Assembly: GCF_016278385.1 (NCBI RefSeq)
Contig: NZ_JADQBY010000008.1
Location: 62,001 to 126,000 of the forward strand
Direction: 5' to 3'
Length of the DNA stretch: 64,000 nt
Origin: Methanolobus sp.
Lineage (GTDB): Archaea > Halobacteriota > Methanosarcinia > Methanosarcinales > Methanosarcinaceae
Part shown: positions 25,771 to 34,701 of the stretch, piece by piece
How positions within the stretch are numbered: position 1 is the first letter of the stretch
How the letters are laid out: the number at the start of each line of letters is the position of its first letter
The notes under the pieces: model-generated
Seen by the model: the letters and a program-made list of their open reading frames with translations, nothing else
The model's database searches: none
Told to the model about the DNA's origin: nothing
Made by a program: the position numbers and the translations under genes

Positions 25771-26465
25771 AGCTTGTTGTAATTGCTGGAACGCCCGGTT
25801 CAGGAAAGACTTCTGTTCTCTTGCATACCATTAAAGCTCTGATGAGGCATGAAAAAAGACCTGCGGTTGTCAAGGTTGATTGTCTCTGGACAGACGACGA
25901 CCAGCGTTTCAAGAAACTGGGCATACCTGTGCATGTTGGTCTTGCCAAGGATATGTGTCCAGACCATTTTACTATTTATAACACTGAAGAAATGCTTAAA
26001 TGGGCAACTGCAGAAGGTGCTGATGTCCTGCTTAGCGAGACTGCCGGACTTTGCTTGCGCTGTGCCCCTTACCCGGATGAGTGTCTTGCAGTTTGCGTCA
26101 TAGATGTCACAACAGGTCCTAACACGCCACTCAAGGTAGGTCCTCTGCTTACAACCGCCGATATAGTCGTCACGACAAAAGGTGACCTTGTATCACAGGC
26201 TGAGCGGGAAGTATTCAGAGAACGTGTCCTTGAGGTCAATCCGGGATGCATCATTGTAGAAGCAAACGGTCTTGCCGGAAAAGGTTCGTTCGAGCTAGCA
26301 GAACTGATAAGGTCCGGTCCGGATGTTGTAGACAATATGCTTTTGCGCTATAACCCTCCTCTTGCAATATGCTCTCTGTGCACTGGTGAAAACCGTGTTG
26401 CGAGGAAACATCATATGGGTGTCCTGAGGAACCTTGATGGTTTCATGGAATACAAGGGAGAATGA
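25767..26465 (+). CDS. HypB/CobW-like P-loop GTPase, 232 aa
   Basis: Walker A is GTPGSGKTSV at residues 8-17. Later come LLSETAGLCLRCAPYPDECLAVCVIDVTTG (switch region with four Cys) and ADIVVTTKGDLVS in the place of the NKxD guanine motif (TKGD variant). A cysteine pair CSLCTG lies near the C-terminus. The SIMIBI-class fold and the Cys-rich switch resemble metallochaperone GTPases such as HypB and CobW. Four-base overlap with the ABC ATPase and a three-base gap to the Fe-S gene indicate tight coupling. Metal or cluster handling is inferred, not shown. Confidence 0.8.
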   Translation: MKLVVIAGTPGSGKTSVLLHTIKALMRHEKRPAVVKVDCLWTDDDQRFKKLGIPVHVGLAKDMCPDHFTIYNTEEMLKWATAEGADVLLSETAGLCLRCAPYPDECLAVCVIDVTTGPNTPLKVGPLLTTADIVVTTKGDLVSQAEREVFRERVLEVNPGCIIVEANGLAGKGSFELAELIRSGPDVVDNMLLRYNPPLAICSLCTGENRVARKHHMGVLRNLDGFMEYKGE

Positions 26466-26468
26466 TCC

Positions 26469-27104
26469 ATGAGCGAGATCGAAAAACTGCTTCCTGGTTA
26501 TAATTGTGGAAGTTGTGGATTCCGCCAGTGCAGGGACTTTGCATCATATATCAAAACTGCTGAAGACTTGCATAAATGCCCTTTTCTTTCCCGTGAAAAT
26601 TTCAAGGATAATGTGGAAAAAATACTGATACTTCTGGGCGCGGAGGTCCCCGGAGATGAAAAAATAATCGGTATCATTGACGGACTTGAGGCGGACTTCA
26701 CTTTGGCTCCACTTAAAGATGAATGCTCATGCAGAGAAGATATACATCCCTTTGACACTTCTGTTGAAGTGGAAGTAGGCGATATACTGCGCTACAGGCC
26801 ACTTGGATGTCCTGTTACTCATTTTGCAAAGGTCATCGATAAAACACCTGGTGCAATATACACAGTTCACATGGTAGGGCCATTACACAGGCTCGGGAAT
26901 GATGATTTCAAATTCAAGGACATTGGTCTCTGTATGATACTTGCTTTTGATGGCAAGGTTGCAAAGGGTAAGATTCCGAAAGTAGGCCAGACCGTGAAGT
27001 TTATTCCTGAATACTGCATGATGCAGAAGGTCCACTCCGGCATGGTCGTGGGTGTGGAAGGCAGAAACGTTCGCATCGAGGCAATAGACTTGAAAGTATG
27101 GTGA
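26469..27104 (+). CDS. 4Fe-4S domain protein of the coenzyme M operon, 211 aa
   Basis: The N-terminus has [17 protein letters not shown].....HKCPF, the four-Cys Fe-S domain (C13, C16, C21, C38) found in CODH/ACS corrinoid and RnfB-type proteins. The remaining 160 residues, with [36 protein letters not shown] and GYVVG-like beta strands, form a domain I do not recognise. It sits between the GTPase and comD. It probably carries electrons or accepts a cofactor in a reaction served by the two NTPases. Confidence 0.8.
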   Translation: MSEIEKLLPGYNCGSCGFRQCRDFASYIKTAEDLHKCPFLSRENFKDNVEKILILLGAEVPGDEKIIGIIDGLEADFTLAPLKDECSCREDIHPFDTSVEVEVGDILRYRPLGCPVTHFAKVIDKTPGAIYTVHMVGPLHRLGNDDFKFKDIGLCMILAFDGKVAKGKIPKVGQTVKFIPEYCMMQKVHSGMVVGVEGRNVRIEAIDLKVW

Positions 27105-27108
27105 TATC

Positions 27109-27633
27109 ATGACTAATTCATTAACAGGTGAACTTACTCCTTCTGAATCTATTTTTGAAGGTCTCAGGGATGCTGGCATAGATTTCATTGTCAGTGTGCC
27201 ATGCGCTAATCTCAAGGAACTCATCCCAATGGTGGATGAAGCGCCTGATATCATTCATCTGCCAGTGACCCGTGAAGAAGAAGGCGTGGGAATATGTGCA
27301 GGGGCCTATATGGGCGGCAAAAAGCCAGCAATGCTCATGCAGAACTCAGGTCTTGGCAATTCGATAAATGCACTTGCTTCACTGAATATTCTCTACAAAA
27401 TACCGCTTTTGATGATTATTAGTCACAGGGGTGTGGAGGGCGAACCAATAGTTGCCCAGGTGCCAATGGGTGAGTTGACCACCAAATTGCTGGATACCAT
27501 GGAGATTCCATATTTCCTTCCGCAGAAAGGCGTCGATCCGGCAGATCTTATCGTAAGAGCATGGAATGAAGCTTATGAGAAGAGAAAACCAGTTGCTGTA
27601 CTTTTACCCATACCATTCTGGAGGAAGCAATAA
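27109..27633 (+). CDS. comD: Sulfopyruvate decarboxylase, alpha subunit
   Basis: ComDE converts sulfopyruvate to sulfoacetaldehyde in coenzyme M synthesis, using thiamine diphosphate. This 174-residue subunit is the TPP pyrimidine-binding half: [16 protein letters not shown], then [40 protein letters not shown] with the conserved catalytic Glu in REEEGV. It starts four bases after the Fe-S gene. In some Methanosarcina the two subunits are fused; here they are separate, overlapping by one base (TAATG). Confidence 0.93.
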   Translation: MTNSLTGELTPSESIFEGLRDAGIDFIVSVPCANLKELIPMVDEAPDIIHLPVTREEEGVGICAGAYMGGKKPAMLMQNSGLGNSINALASLNILYKIPLLMIISHRGVEGEPIVAQVPMGELTTKLLDTMEIPYFLPQKGVDPADLIVRAWNEAYEKRKPVAVLLPIPFWRKQ

Positions 27634-28196
27634 TGAAGCGTATAGATGCCATCAACGAAATCGCTGCAAAGGTAAAAGAAACAGGTGCATTGCTTATAGC
27701 TAACATCGGTATTCCCTGCAAGGAATTACATTATGTGTGCGATATACCTAATAATTTTTACATGCTTGGTTCCATGGGACTTGCTTCTTCAATAGGTCTT
27801 GGTCTTGCATTATCAAGGCCTGATAAGAAGGTTATTGCAATAGACGGGGACGGTTCTATCCTCATGAATATGGGAACCCTTGCAACAATAGCTTCACAGG
27901 AACCGGATAATTATATCCTGGTTATTGTTGACAACCGTGCCTATGGTTCAACCGGCAATCAGCCTACAGCCACTTCAAAGAATACTGATCTTGCGGCCGT
28001 AGCAAAGGGAGCAGGAAACTCAAATGTCTATGTGGTCGATACTCCCGAGGGTCTGAGAAGAACCCTGAAATCCACAGATAATGGGATAATAGTAGTAAAA
28101 GCCGAGCCTGGTAATTCCGATGCTCCGGTGATTGAGATGAGTCCTGAAACAATCCTCAAAAGGTTTATGGGTATATCCTCTCGACCATCTCGTTGA
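27633..28196 (+). CDS. comE: Sulfopyruvate decarboxylase, beta subunit
   Basis: This is the TPP diphosphate/Mg-binding half of ComDE, 187 residues. The GDG motif (IAIDGDGSILMNMGTLATI, about residues 69-88) followed by VIVDNRAYGSTGNQPT matches the cofactor site. Its start overlaps the comD stop. The last 32 bases overlap the 3' end of the convergent marker-16 gene on the other strand. The C-terminus (RFMGISSRPSR) reads through that overlap. Confidence 0.93.
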   Translation: MKRIDAINEIAAKVKETGALLIANIGIPCKELHYVCDIPNNFYMLGSMGLASSIGLGLALSRPDKKVIAIDGDGSILMNMGTLATIASQEPDNYILVIVDNRAYGSTGNQPTATSKNTDLAAVAKGAGNSNVYVVDTPEGLRRTLKSTDNGIIVVKAEPGNSDAPVIEMSPETILKRFMGISSRPSR

Positions 28197-29448
28197 TTTT
28201 GAAATCTCCATCCTCTACTTTCTTTTTAAGTTTCCCGGCAAGTTCTTCAGCTCTTTTTCGGTCTGATTGTCTCAGTACAATGGGTACATCATACTGCTTT
28301 CCATCTATTTTGAAGTGAAGCTCTCCAAGCTCGGCGGTGAATACTTCACCGGGGCAGAGTGTTGAGCAAAGGCCGCAATTGAAGCACATGTATCTGTCAA
28401 GTACCATTCTGTCATCATTGCGGTATATCGCTCCCATGGGACAATCTCTTGTAGGCTTGCACGTGTCACAATTAATACAATTATCAGGATTGAAACTGAC
28501 TGAGGCGTCTGTATCCTTCCACGCATCAGCATATGTGCTGCTACCTATCATCATTCTTTTATCCACATCATTGACAACCATTGGGATGTCACTGTCTGTT
28601 TTGATCACTGCATCAAGTACGGATTGACTTGTAACAGGTATGGCAATGGCCCAGGAGGCTATGCACTCAGGTCCGGCAGATGTCTTAAAACCACCCATGA
28701 GGGCCGGATCCATATCGTGCATATCTGCAAATCCGGTCAGGTTTGGCTTTTCCGGGCTACTGCGCGTTCCATGTCCAATAACGAAGCCTTCAGCTCCGTT
28801 CATAAGCATGCGTGTCCCTATTCCAATCGTCTCCATTTTAGGGTCATTTTTAACAGGGTTAATCTCGCCACATCCGGAAAGTGTTGCACCATCCATGTCA
28901 GGGCTGAACTGTACAGCATGGAATATAGTGCTGATTGGTTTTGTAGAGCAATTCACAAAAGCGGCATAGTTCTTGAAAGTATGGCGGGTTGCATAGAGCT
29001 TAGCATAAGGTATGTCATCCAGTTTAACTTGACTTTTGAAGGATACATTTTCGTCGGTGACAACGGAAACATCTATGTTTTTTCCCTCAACCAGTTCTCT
29101 AAAAAGGTGTCCTGCTCCGTAACTGTGTTCATAGGTTGAATGCGCTGTTCCAAATACTATAAGGTCAAGCACTCCAAGACTTTCATTGGGGCACGGTCCA
29201 ACATGTGCCGGTACTCCATTTAGAAGAACCGTTGATGCTCTCTTAAAACTTAAAGAGCAATCTACAGGGAAAGATAGGATTGCATATGTTCCGCTCATGA
29301 TAGCTCTTGTTGCAGTTGTGACAACATCAACATCTTTTGTTGTTATGTTCTCTCCTTTTTCCACAAGTCTGGATACTTCCTGTGCTGTCATTACAACGGC
29401 TTCTTTTTTATCCAGTTTTTCTTTAATATGAGCAATAGAGCGTTCCAT
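28165..29448 (-). CDS. Methanogenesis marker 16 metalloprotein (DUF39 plus ferredoxin), 427 aa
   Basis: The start is ATG 29446-29448 behind GAGGGGT. The N-terminal 300 residues are a DUF39 domain (MSGTYAILSFP, GTAHSTYEHSYGAGHLFRELVEG, LSGCGEINPVKNDP). The C-terminal part is a 2[4Fe-4S] ferredoxin: CINCDTCKPTRDCP and CFNCGLCSTLCP. A related DUF39 protein in Methanosarcina takes part in homocysteine synthesis from aspartate semialdehyde; marker 16 itself is universal in methanogens with no proven role. Its position beside the coenzyme M operon points to a sulfur-transfer or methanogenesis-cofactor function. Confidence 0.85.
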   Translation of the reverse strand: MERSIAHIKEKLDKKEAVVMTAQEVSRLVEKGENITTKDVDVVTTATRAIMSGTYAILSFPVDCSLSFKRASTVLLNGVPAHVGPCPNESLGVLDLIVFGTAHSTYEHSYGAGHLFRELVEGKNIDVSVVTDENVSFKSQVKLDDIPYAKLYATRHTFKNYAAFVNCSTKPISTIFHAVQFSPDMDGATLSGCGEINPVKNDPKMETIGIGTRMLMNGAEGFVIGHGTRSSPEKPNLTGFADMHDMDPALMGGFKTSAGPECIASWAIAIPVTSQSVLDAVIKTDSDIPMVVNDVDKRMMIGSSTYADAWKDTDASVSFNPDNCINCDTCKPTRDCPMGAIYRNDDRMVLDRYMCFNCGLCSTLCPGEVFTAELGELHFKIDGKQYDVPIVLRQSDRKRAEELAGKLKKKVEDGDFKINEMVERIYP

Positions 29449-29528
29449 AAATACCCCTCGTTTCAAAAATCAAATTAATAATTCAAATATGAAATACAAA
29501 ATAAAAATGGCAGCAGTTTTTGCTGCAT

Positions 29529-30662
29529 TCAGTCAACACCAAGTATACTTGCCAGTTCCAGTCCCTCACTCCCAAGTTCCGAAAGCTGGTCAAAAGCTTC
29601 TTCTTTTGTGATATATTTCTCAGTACGTGTTCCATCGGATGCTTCTATTTTGATGGTTATTTCGTTTTTGACATATCCCTTCTCAAGTGATTCTCTGACA
29701 ATATCTCCATATTGCTCAGCGATTAGCTTGAGGCAGTCAAATATCTCATTATTACGTACTGCGTCTTTTCCGTCAAGCGAAATGTGTGTAAGTGTCTGGG
29801 ATTTGATGAACATTTCCATGTATTTCCTGACATCTTCCACAAGACCTGTAATGTTGTCCACAGTTAGTGATTCAAGCAGTTTTTCATCGGAAGTGATCTC
29901 AAAGTCGTTGTGATATATCTGATATGTATCATTGTCAGAAACAACCTTGAATTTCTGTTCTCCCTTTTTGTTCTCAAAACTGACATCAATATGTTTATTA
30001 CCATCATAATTCATGGATGTGATTACGTATTCGGACACATTTATTATTTTGACCTTGTTCTCTTTGGAGAATATACCCGCTTTTGTCCATGTAGGTAGTG
30101 CCAGTTCTCCATAAACTTCCCTGATGGAAAGTATCTCATGGGCGTAGACAAGGTCGCATGTGTATTCCATACCTGCAAAGGATGCTTTGAGTTCTCCTTT
30201 CAGAGACAGGTCTTTCATAGAAACGTAATATGCTTTTCTTGCACCATAAATGCTGGATTCAAAAAGTGGGTTAAGGTTATTCAGCAGATCCATCTCGATT
30301 TTGTAAATACCACTTTCAGACTGGCGTTTGATCTGCTCCAGTCTCAGAGTAATATCCTTAATACCACGATTGGCAGTTTCGGTGCAGGCATCTATAACAG
30401 CGTTGCGACATTCAAGTATTTCTTTATCTTCCGCACCCTTTGAGCGATCGTCAACATAGTTCTGTATGTCCTTGCTGAAGCTATCGATCTCTTCTAATCT
30501 TGCTTCCAGGGAAGATATCTCTTCAGATTCTTCCTCGCTAAGTTCAATTGCAGAATTTTCAAGAGGAAGGACCTTCTTTGCCATTTCTATGAAATTATTA
30601 AGGTCCTGAATAAAATCTCTTTGTAACGGTAATTCTGTAGAGTCCTGAAATGTATATTTCAT
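29529..30662 (-). CDS. Uncharacterised coiled-coil protein, 377 aa
   Basis: A helical N-terminal half (residues about 40-150, rich in E, K and I) precedes a beta-rich domain at about 150-280 (YEVSMKDLSL-like strands, FENKKGEQKFKVVSDNDTYQIYHND) and a C-terminal helical region with YVKNEITIKIEASDGTRTEKYITKEEAFDQL. No signal peptide, membrane helix or catalytic motif is evident. It is transcribed on the same strand as, and just upstream of, marker 16, with 80 bases between. Function unknown. Confidence 0.65.
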   Translation of the reverse strand: MKYTFQDSTELPLQRDFIQDLNNFIEMAKKVLPLENSAIELSEEESEEISSLEARLEEIDSFSKDIQNYVDDRSKGAEDKEILECRNAVIDACTETANRGIKDITLRLEQIKRQSESGIYKIEMDLLNNLNPLFESSIYGARKAYYVSMKDLSLKGELKASFAGMEYTCDLVYAHEILSIREVYGELALPTWTKAGIFSKENKVKIINVSEYVITSMNYDGNKHIDVSFENKKGEQKFKVVSDNDTYQIYHNDFEITSDEKLLESLTVDNITGLVEDVRKYMEMFIKSQTLTHISLDGKDAVRNNEIFDCLKLIAEQYGDIVRESLEKGYVKNEITIKIEASDGTRTEKYITKEEAFDQLSELGSEGLELASILGVD

Positions 30663-30746
30663 CCTAATCCCCGTTGTTATTTTTCTAGTAGTATATTCTT
30701 ACGGACCGAATATATAAATTCCTGCTTATAGGGGTGCAGGCAAATC

Positions 30747-31697
30747 TTAGATTACACTCCTTACAACATCAAGTATAAGGTTCATGTACTTTGCAGCCCC
30801 ATTCTTCAGGTCCATTGGGTGAAGTTCCCCAGATGCAAAAACCGCTTCAAGTTGCTCATATCCCTTACATACAAGGTTGCCGCCAAATTTATCTGGTCTT
30901 TCAAAGACAATTTCCTCGTATCTTGGGCATATGTGGTACTTGAACAGTTCCATTACTGGATTATCATTAATTTCTCCTGCAGGACAGAATGCCTTCTTCA
31001 TTTTCTTATTGATGTCAGCTTCGGTGTCATCAACTGATATGAAGTTGTTATTTGACGACGACATCTTTTCACCATCAAGTCCCAGGAGAATTGGCGTATG
31101 GATGCATAGTGGCGCTTTAAATCCAAGTGATGGAAGTCCTTCCCTTCCAAGCATGTGTATTTTTCTCTGGTCTATTCCACCAACTGCTATATCAACACCA
31201 AGCATTGCTATGTCCACTGCCTGCATAATGGGGTAGACCATCTGTGAGACGGATGGATCTTCCATCTTCCTTCCTACCTCATCCATACTCCTTGTTGCCC
31301 TGTTCAGGGTTGTGATACGTGTTAGCTTGAGTACGTTGAGGATGTACTCCTGACCGAGCTGGTAATCTGAGCCATATACGAAGTTAGTGTTCTCCTCGTC
31401 AAGTCCTAGGGCAATGAAGCATCTTTTATTATAATCTGCAACCTCGCGGACCTCTTCAAGTGTTCCTTTTTTGTTGAGGTAGGCATGAACATCTGCAAGA
31501 AGCACCGTAATCTTAAAACCTGCATTCTGAAGGTCAAGGAGCTTATTGACCGTAAGGACGTGTCCCATATGGATCTTACCACTTGGCTCATATCCTACAT
31601 AGGCTGTAGGGTGTTCTTTTGTTTCCAGAAGCTTCTTCAGTTCGTCCTCTGTTACTATTTCCTGCACATTTCTTTTTATAAGCTCAAGTTTATCCAT
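30747..31697 (-). CDS. tyrS: Tyrosyl-tRNA synthetase, archaeal type
   Basis: The 316-residue class I synthetase charges tRNA-Tyr. GYEPSGKIHMGH (about residues 35-46) is the HIGH-equivalent and GEKMSSS the KMSKS loop. DVAVGGIDQRKIHMLGREG-type sequence forms the tyrosine pocket region. It is the compact archaeal/eukaryotic form without an S4 domain. Direction and spacing place it at the end of the mdh-PRC-thg1-tyrS run on the minus strand. Confidence 0.95.
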   Translation of the reverse strand: MDKLELIKRNVQEIVTEDELKKLLETKEHPTAYVGYEPSGKIHMGHVLTVNKLLDLQNAGFKITVLLADVHAYLNKKGTLEEVREVADYNKRCFIALGLDEENTNFVYGSDYQLGQEYILNVLKLTRITTLNRATRSMDEVGRKMEDPSVSQMVYPIMQAVDIAMLGVDIAVGGIDQRKIHMLGREGLPSLGFKAPLCIHTPILLGLDGEKMSSSNNNFISVDDTEADINKKMKKAFCPAGEINDNPVMELFKYHICPRYEEIVFERPDKFGGNLVCKGYEQLEAVFASGELHPMDLKNGAAKYMNLILDVVRSVI

Positions 31698-31774
31698 AGG
31701 TTCACCTTATAAATCGTGGTTTGTATAAACACATCCCTCTTTAAATGCTTTTTCTTGTGTTATTCGCTCAGTTC

Positions 31775-32500
31775 TTATGCAAGGATTTTTTTCAAATATG
31801 CTTCTCCCTCTTCTGAACTAAACAAAGGGATGTAGCGGTCAGCAAATACCTTTGTTCTGGTACTTGTTGTTTTGACATTGAGGTACGGGTTAAAACCTTC
31901 AATATCGTTCTCTTTTTTGTGGAACATTATCCCGCGTCTTTGCCACATGGGAACTTTTGAGATATTAATGCCTCTGTCAAAAAGAAGCTCATGCATATCA
32001 GAAGACTTCTTATTTTTAAGGAAAGCAGTTGCCTTCTTCTCATCCATACCTTCAGATAAAAGAGTGTAATATGCGTATGAGTTGATGCAGTTACGCCATG
32101 CTTCATCCTGTCTCCAGATGAGGTATTCGCGAACATCTTCCTCATGCACAGGTATAATCCTGGAATCAAAGGATATCGGTTCACTAGGGTTCAGGGCTGT
32201 CGTAAAAGCACTGCTGATATATGAAGGGACAATTGAGTCAATTTTTTCAATTCTGCTTTCAAAGGCATTATCCCTGAAAAAAAAGCTTATCTCGTCGGAG
32301 AAAGTATATGCAAAAACAGGACTCAATCCGCTTTTTGTAAAAAAGGTTTCTATTGCTTCTACAATAGCGGATGTGAACTTTTCGTCATAAGGTTTTTCAA
32401 ATCCCATGCGTGACAGTGCATTTTTAAAATTCCTGCCATCAATGCGCACGATCACAGGCGGTATACAACGCAGATCTGAATAGATCTCTCGCCTCTTCAT
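31775..32500 (-). CDS. thg1: tRNA-His guanylyltransferase-like protein (Thg1)
   Basis: VIVRIDGRNFKNAL (residues about 17-30) and FAYTFSDEISFFF (about 64-76) are the metal-binding motifs of the Thg1/TLP family, which adds nucleotides in the 3' to 5' direction to tRNA 5' ends. C-terminal residues PMWQRRGIMFHK complete the family pattern. In some Methanosarcina species the gene contains an in-frame amber codon read as pyrrolysine; here the 241-codon frame has none and ends with TAA. Its start is three bases after the PRC-barrel stop. Confidence 0.93.
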   Translation of the reverse strand: MKRREIYSDLRCIPPVIVRIDGRNFKNALSRMGFEKPYDEKFTSAIVEAIETFFTKSGLSPVFAYTFSDEISFFFRDNAFESRIEKIDSIVPSYISSAFTTALNPSEPISFDSRIIPVHEEDVREYLIWRQDEAWRNCINSYAYYTLLSEGMDEKKATAFLKNKKSSDMHELLFDRGINISKVPMWQRRGIMFHKKENDIEGFNPYLNVKTTSTRTKVFADRYIPLFSSEEGEAYLKKILA

Positions 32501-32503
32501 GGG

Positions 32504-32773
32504 TCAGTCTTCTTCTATCTCTTTCTTAAGTTTCTTGAACTTGTTCACTACATTCCTGATAAGTACAATGTCACCTGAAGTAACAACCCATCTGTAAGGA
32601 ATTATAACTCCTCTTGAAGTTACGTCAAAAAGATCCTTATTGATGTCGGAAACTGCTAATCCTCTGACTACTCTCTCGTCAACGTCCAATACAAGGTCAG
32701 CAACTTTTCCTACGTATGTTCCTGTATCAGTATAGATGTTTAATCCAAAAAGTGAAGTTATGTCTGCACGCAT
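32504..32773 (-). CDS. PRC-barrel domain protein, 89 aa
   Basis: The whole protein is one PRC-barrel: ITSLFGLNIYTDTGTYVGKVADLVLDVDERVVRGLAVSD, then RGVIIPYRWVVTSGDIVLIR. The family mediates RNA- or protein-binding; archaeal stand-alone forms have been linked to RNA and cell-division contexts. It precedes thg1 by three bases, so a tRNA or ribosome-related role is plausible from context. Confidence 0.85.
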   Translation of the reverse strand: MRADITSLFGLNIYTDTGTYVGKVADLVLDVDERVVRGLAVSDINKDLFDVTSRGVIIPYRWVVTSGDIVLIRNVVNKFKKLKKEIEED

Positions 32774-32865
32774 GATATCCCTTTCTTCTTTTATTTTACT
32801 TATATATGAATATTTGTATGTAATCCGGCATTTTCAAATGTAAATGCCGGTATTTTAAGTTTCCT

Positions 32866-33789
32866 TCAGGTGCTAATCTTTGCAATTCCTTCTCTGACTT
32901 TGTTAGCAGATCTTTGCAGAGCTTCCATTTCCTGGCTGCTAAGTTCAAGCTCGATTATCTTTTCAACACCGTCTTTTCCAAATACTACAGGTACACCAAG
33001 GCATATATCGTGTAGTCCGTACTCGCCGTTAAGGAATACTGAAGCAGTGATTATTCTCTTTGTGTCATTGAGTATTGCTTCGATCATTGCCACAATTGCA
33101 GCAGAAGGTGCGTAGAATGCACTGCCGTTTTTCATATATCCCACGATTTCCGCACCTGCATTAATGGTCCTGTTTACTACTCTTTCAATGGATTCTTCGT
33201 CCATCAGTTTGCTTAAAGGAATTCCTGCTACTGATGAGTGATCAGGAAGAGGGACCATTGAGTCGCCATGACCTCCAAGTACCATTGCACGTACATCTTT
33301 TACGGAACAATTAATCTCTCTTGCAATAAATGATGCAAAGCGACTAGAATCGAGCAGTCCGCCCATGCCAAAAACTTTGTTCCTGTCAAACTGCGTGCTT
33401 CGAAGAGCAGAATATGTGATTATGTCAAGAGGATTGGTCACAGTCATGATTATAGCATCTGGTGCATATCTTTCAATTTCCGCAAACACTTGTAGTGTGA
33501 TCTTGATATTTGTAGCAAGCAGATCGTCCCGGTCTATCCCAGGCTTGCGTGCGATTCCTGCAGTTACAACCACAATATCCGAGTCTATGATGTCTGCGTA
33601 ATTATTCGTCCCGAGTACATTAATATCATATCCCATCAGTGGTGCTGCATGGAGTAAGTCCAATGCTTTTCCCTGTGGAAGACCTTCAACTATATCCACC
33701 ATTACAACATCTGCAATATTAAGTTCTGCAAGCCTCTGGACTGTGGTGGCACCGACATGACCTGCTCCTATCACTGCAACTTTTTTCAT
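32866..33789 (-). CDS. mdh: Malate dehydrogenase (LDH/MDH superfamily)
   Basis: The NAD(P) loop VIGAGHVGATTVQRL opens the 307-residue protein. RKPGIDRDDLLATNI provides a substrate arginine, VTNPLDIITYSA is typical, and GGHGDSMVPL contains the catalytic His. The family also includes lactate dehydrogenases; the overall pattern fits the MDH type of methanogens, which oxidises malate or reduces oxaloacetate for biosynthesis. Start ATG 33787-33789 follows AGGAGA. Confidence 0.9.
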   Translation of the reverse strand: MKKVAVIGAGHVGATTVQRLAELNIADVVMVDIVEGLPQGKALDLLHAAPLMGYDINVLGTNNYADIIDSDIVVVTAGIARKPGIDRDDLLATNIKITLQVFAEIERYAPDAIIMTVTNPLDIITYSALRSTQFDRNKVFGMGGLLDSSRFASFIAREINCSVKDVRAMVLGGHGDSMVPLPDHSSVAGIPLSKLMDEESIERVVNRTINAGAEIVGYMKNGSAFYAPSAAIVAMIEAILNDTKRIITASVFLNGEYGLHDICLGVPVVFGKDGVEKIIELELSSQEMEALQRSANKVREGIAKIST

Positions 33790-33944
33790 ATTTATCTCCT
33801 GAAGGTGATTTATATATAATATATTGTGTTATTGGTGAAGAGGTTAAATCCAACATTATATATTAAACCTTATTTTATTTAGCACTTGTAGATAGGCCAT
33901 ATAGTTATCAATACCATAATCATTACTAAATATTAGGGAAAATT

Positions 33945-34700
33945 ATGCTTACAAGTACATACATTCACATGCCACGGATTGGCGCAACCGTGGAAAAAAG
34001 AATATGGTCAAATGGTATCAGGACATGGGATGAGTTCATGGATAGAAGGGATGAGATTCTAATATCTCCTTCCAAAAAGGATATGCTTATGACTGGCATC
34101 AGGGAGTCCATTGAAAGACTTGAGTCCCACGATTTTGAATTTTTTGCCAAATCTCTTCCAAAAGCGGAACATTGGCGTGCTTTCAATGAGTTCTCAGGCA
34201 AAGTTGCCTATGTTGATATAGAAACTACAGGTCTTTCTCCAGGTAGTTCGTATATCACTGTTGTAGGGATATATGACGGGAATAATGCCAGAACATTTGT
34301 AAAGGGTATAGATCTTGATGATATAGTCGATGTTTTTCCAAAATATGATTTCCTTGTTTCTTTTAACGGTGCAAGGTTCGATCTTCCCTTCATTAAACGT
34401 GAATTCCCTCAAATAGAATTCAACCAATTGCATGCAGACCTTATGTATCCTCTGCGCCGCATCTCGCTTTCAGGCGGCCTGAAAAAGATAGAATGTGAAT
34501 TGGGTATTTCAAGAGCAGAGGAAACTGTTGGTATTAGTGGCTTTGACGCGGTGCGTCTATGGCACCAGTATGAGCGCGGGGACGACGATGCACTTGATCT
34601 CTTGCTTAAATACAACCGGGAGGACATAGTGAACCTCAAAACGATAATTGACATGACCCTCCCCAGATTCATCGAAAATAAATTCTCCGAATGTATCTGA
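33945..34700 (+). CDS. YprB-type 3'-5' exonuclease (RNase H-like), 251 aa
   Basis: DEDD exonuclease motifs are present: YVDIETTGLSPGS (Exo I), FNGARFDLPFIKREF (Exo II) and YNREDIVNL (Exo III, DEDDy type), with HADLMYPLRR between. The N-terminal 80 residues contain a region like helix-hairpin-helix domains (IGATVEKRIWSNGIRTWDEFMDR). Its TGA ends one base before the uvrC ATG, so the nuclease is translationally coupled to nucleotide excision repair. Confidence 0.85.
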   Translation: MLTSTYIHMPRIGATVEKRIWSNGIRTWDEFMDRRDEILISPSKKDMLMTGIRESIERLESHDFEFFAKSLPKAEHWRAFNEFSGKVAYVDIETTGLSPGSSYITVVGIYDGNNARTFVKGIDLDDIVDVFPKYDFLVSFNGARFDLPFIKREFPQIEFNQLHADLMYPLRRISLSGGLKKIECELGISRAEETVGISGFDAVRLWHQYERGDDDALDLLLKYNREDIVNLKTIIDMTLPRFIENKFSECI

Positions 34701-34701
34701 T

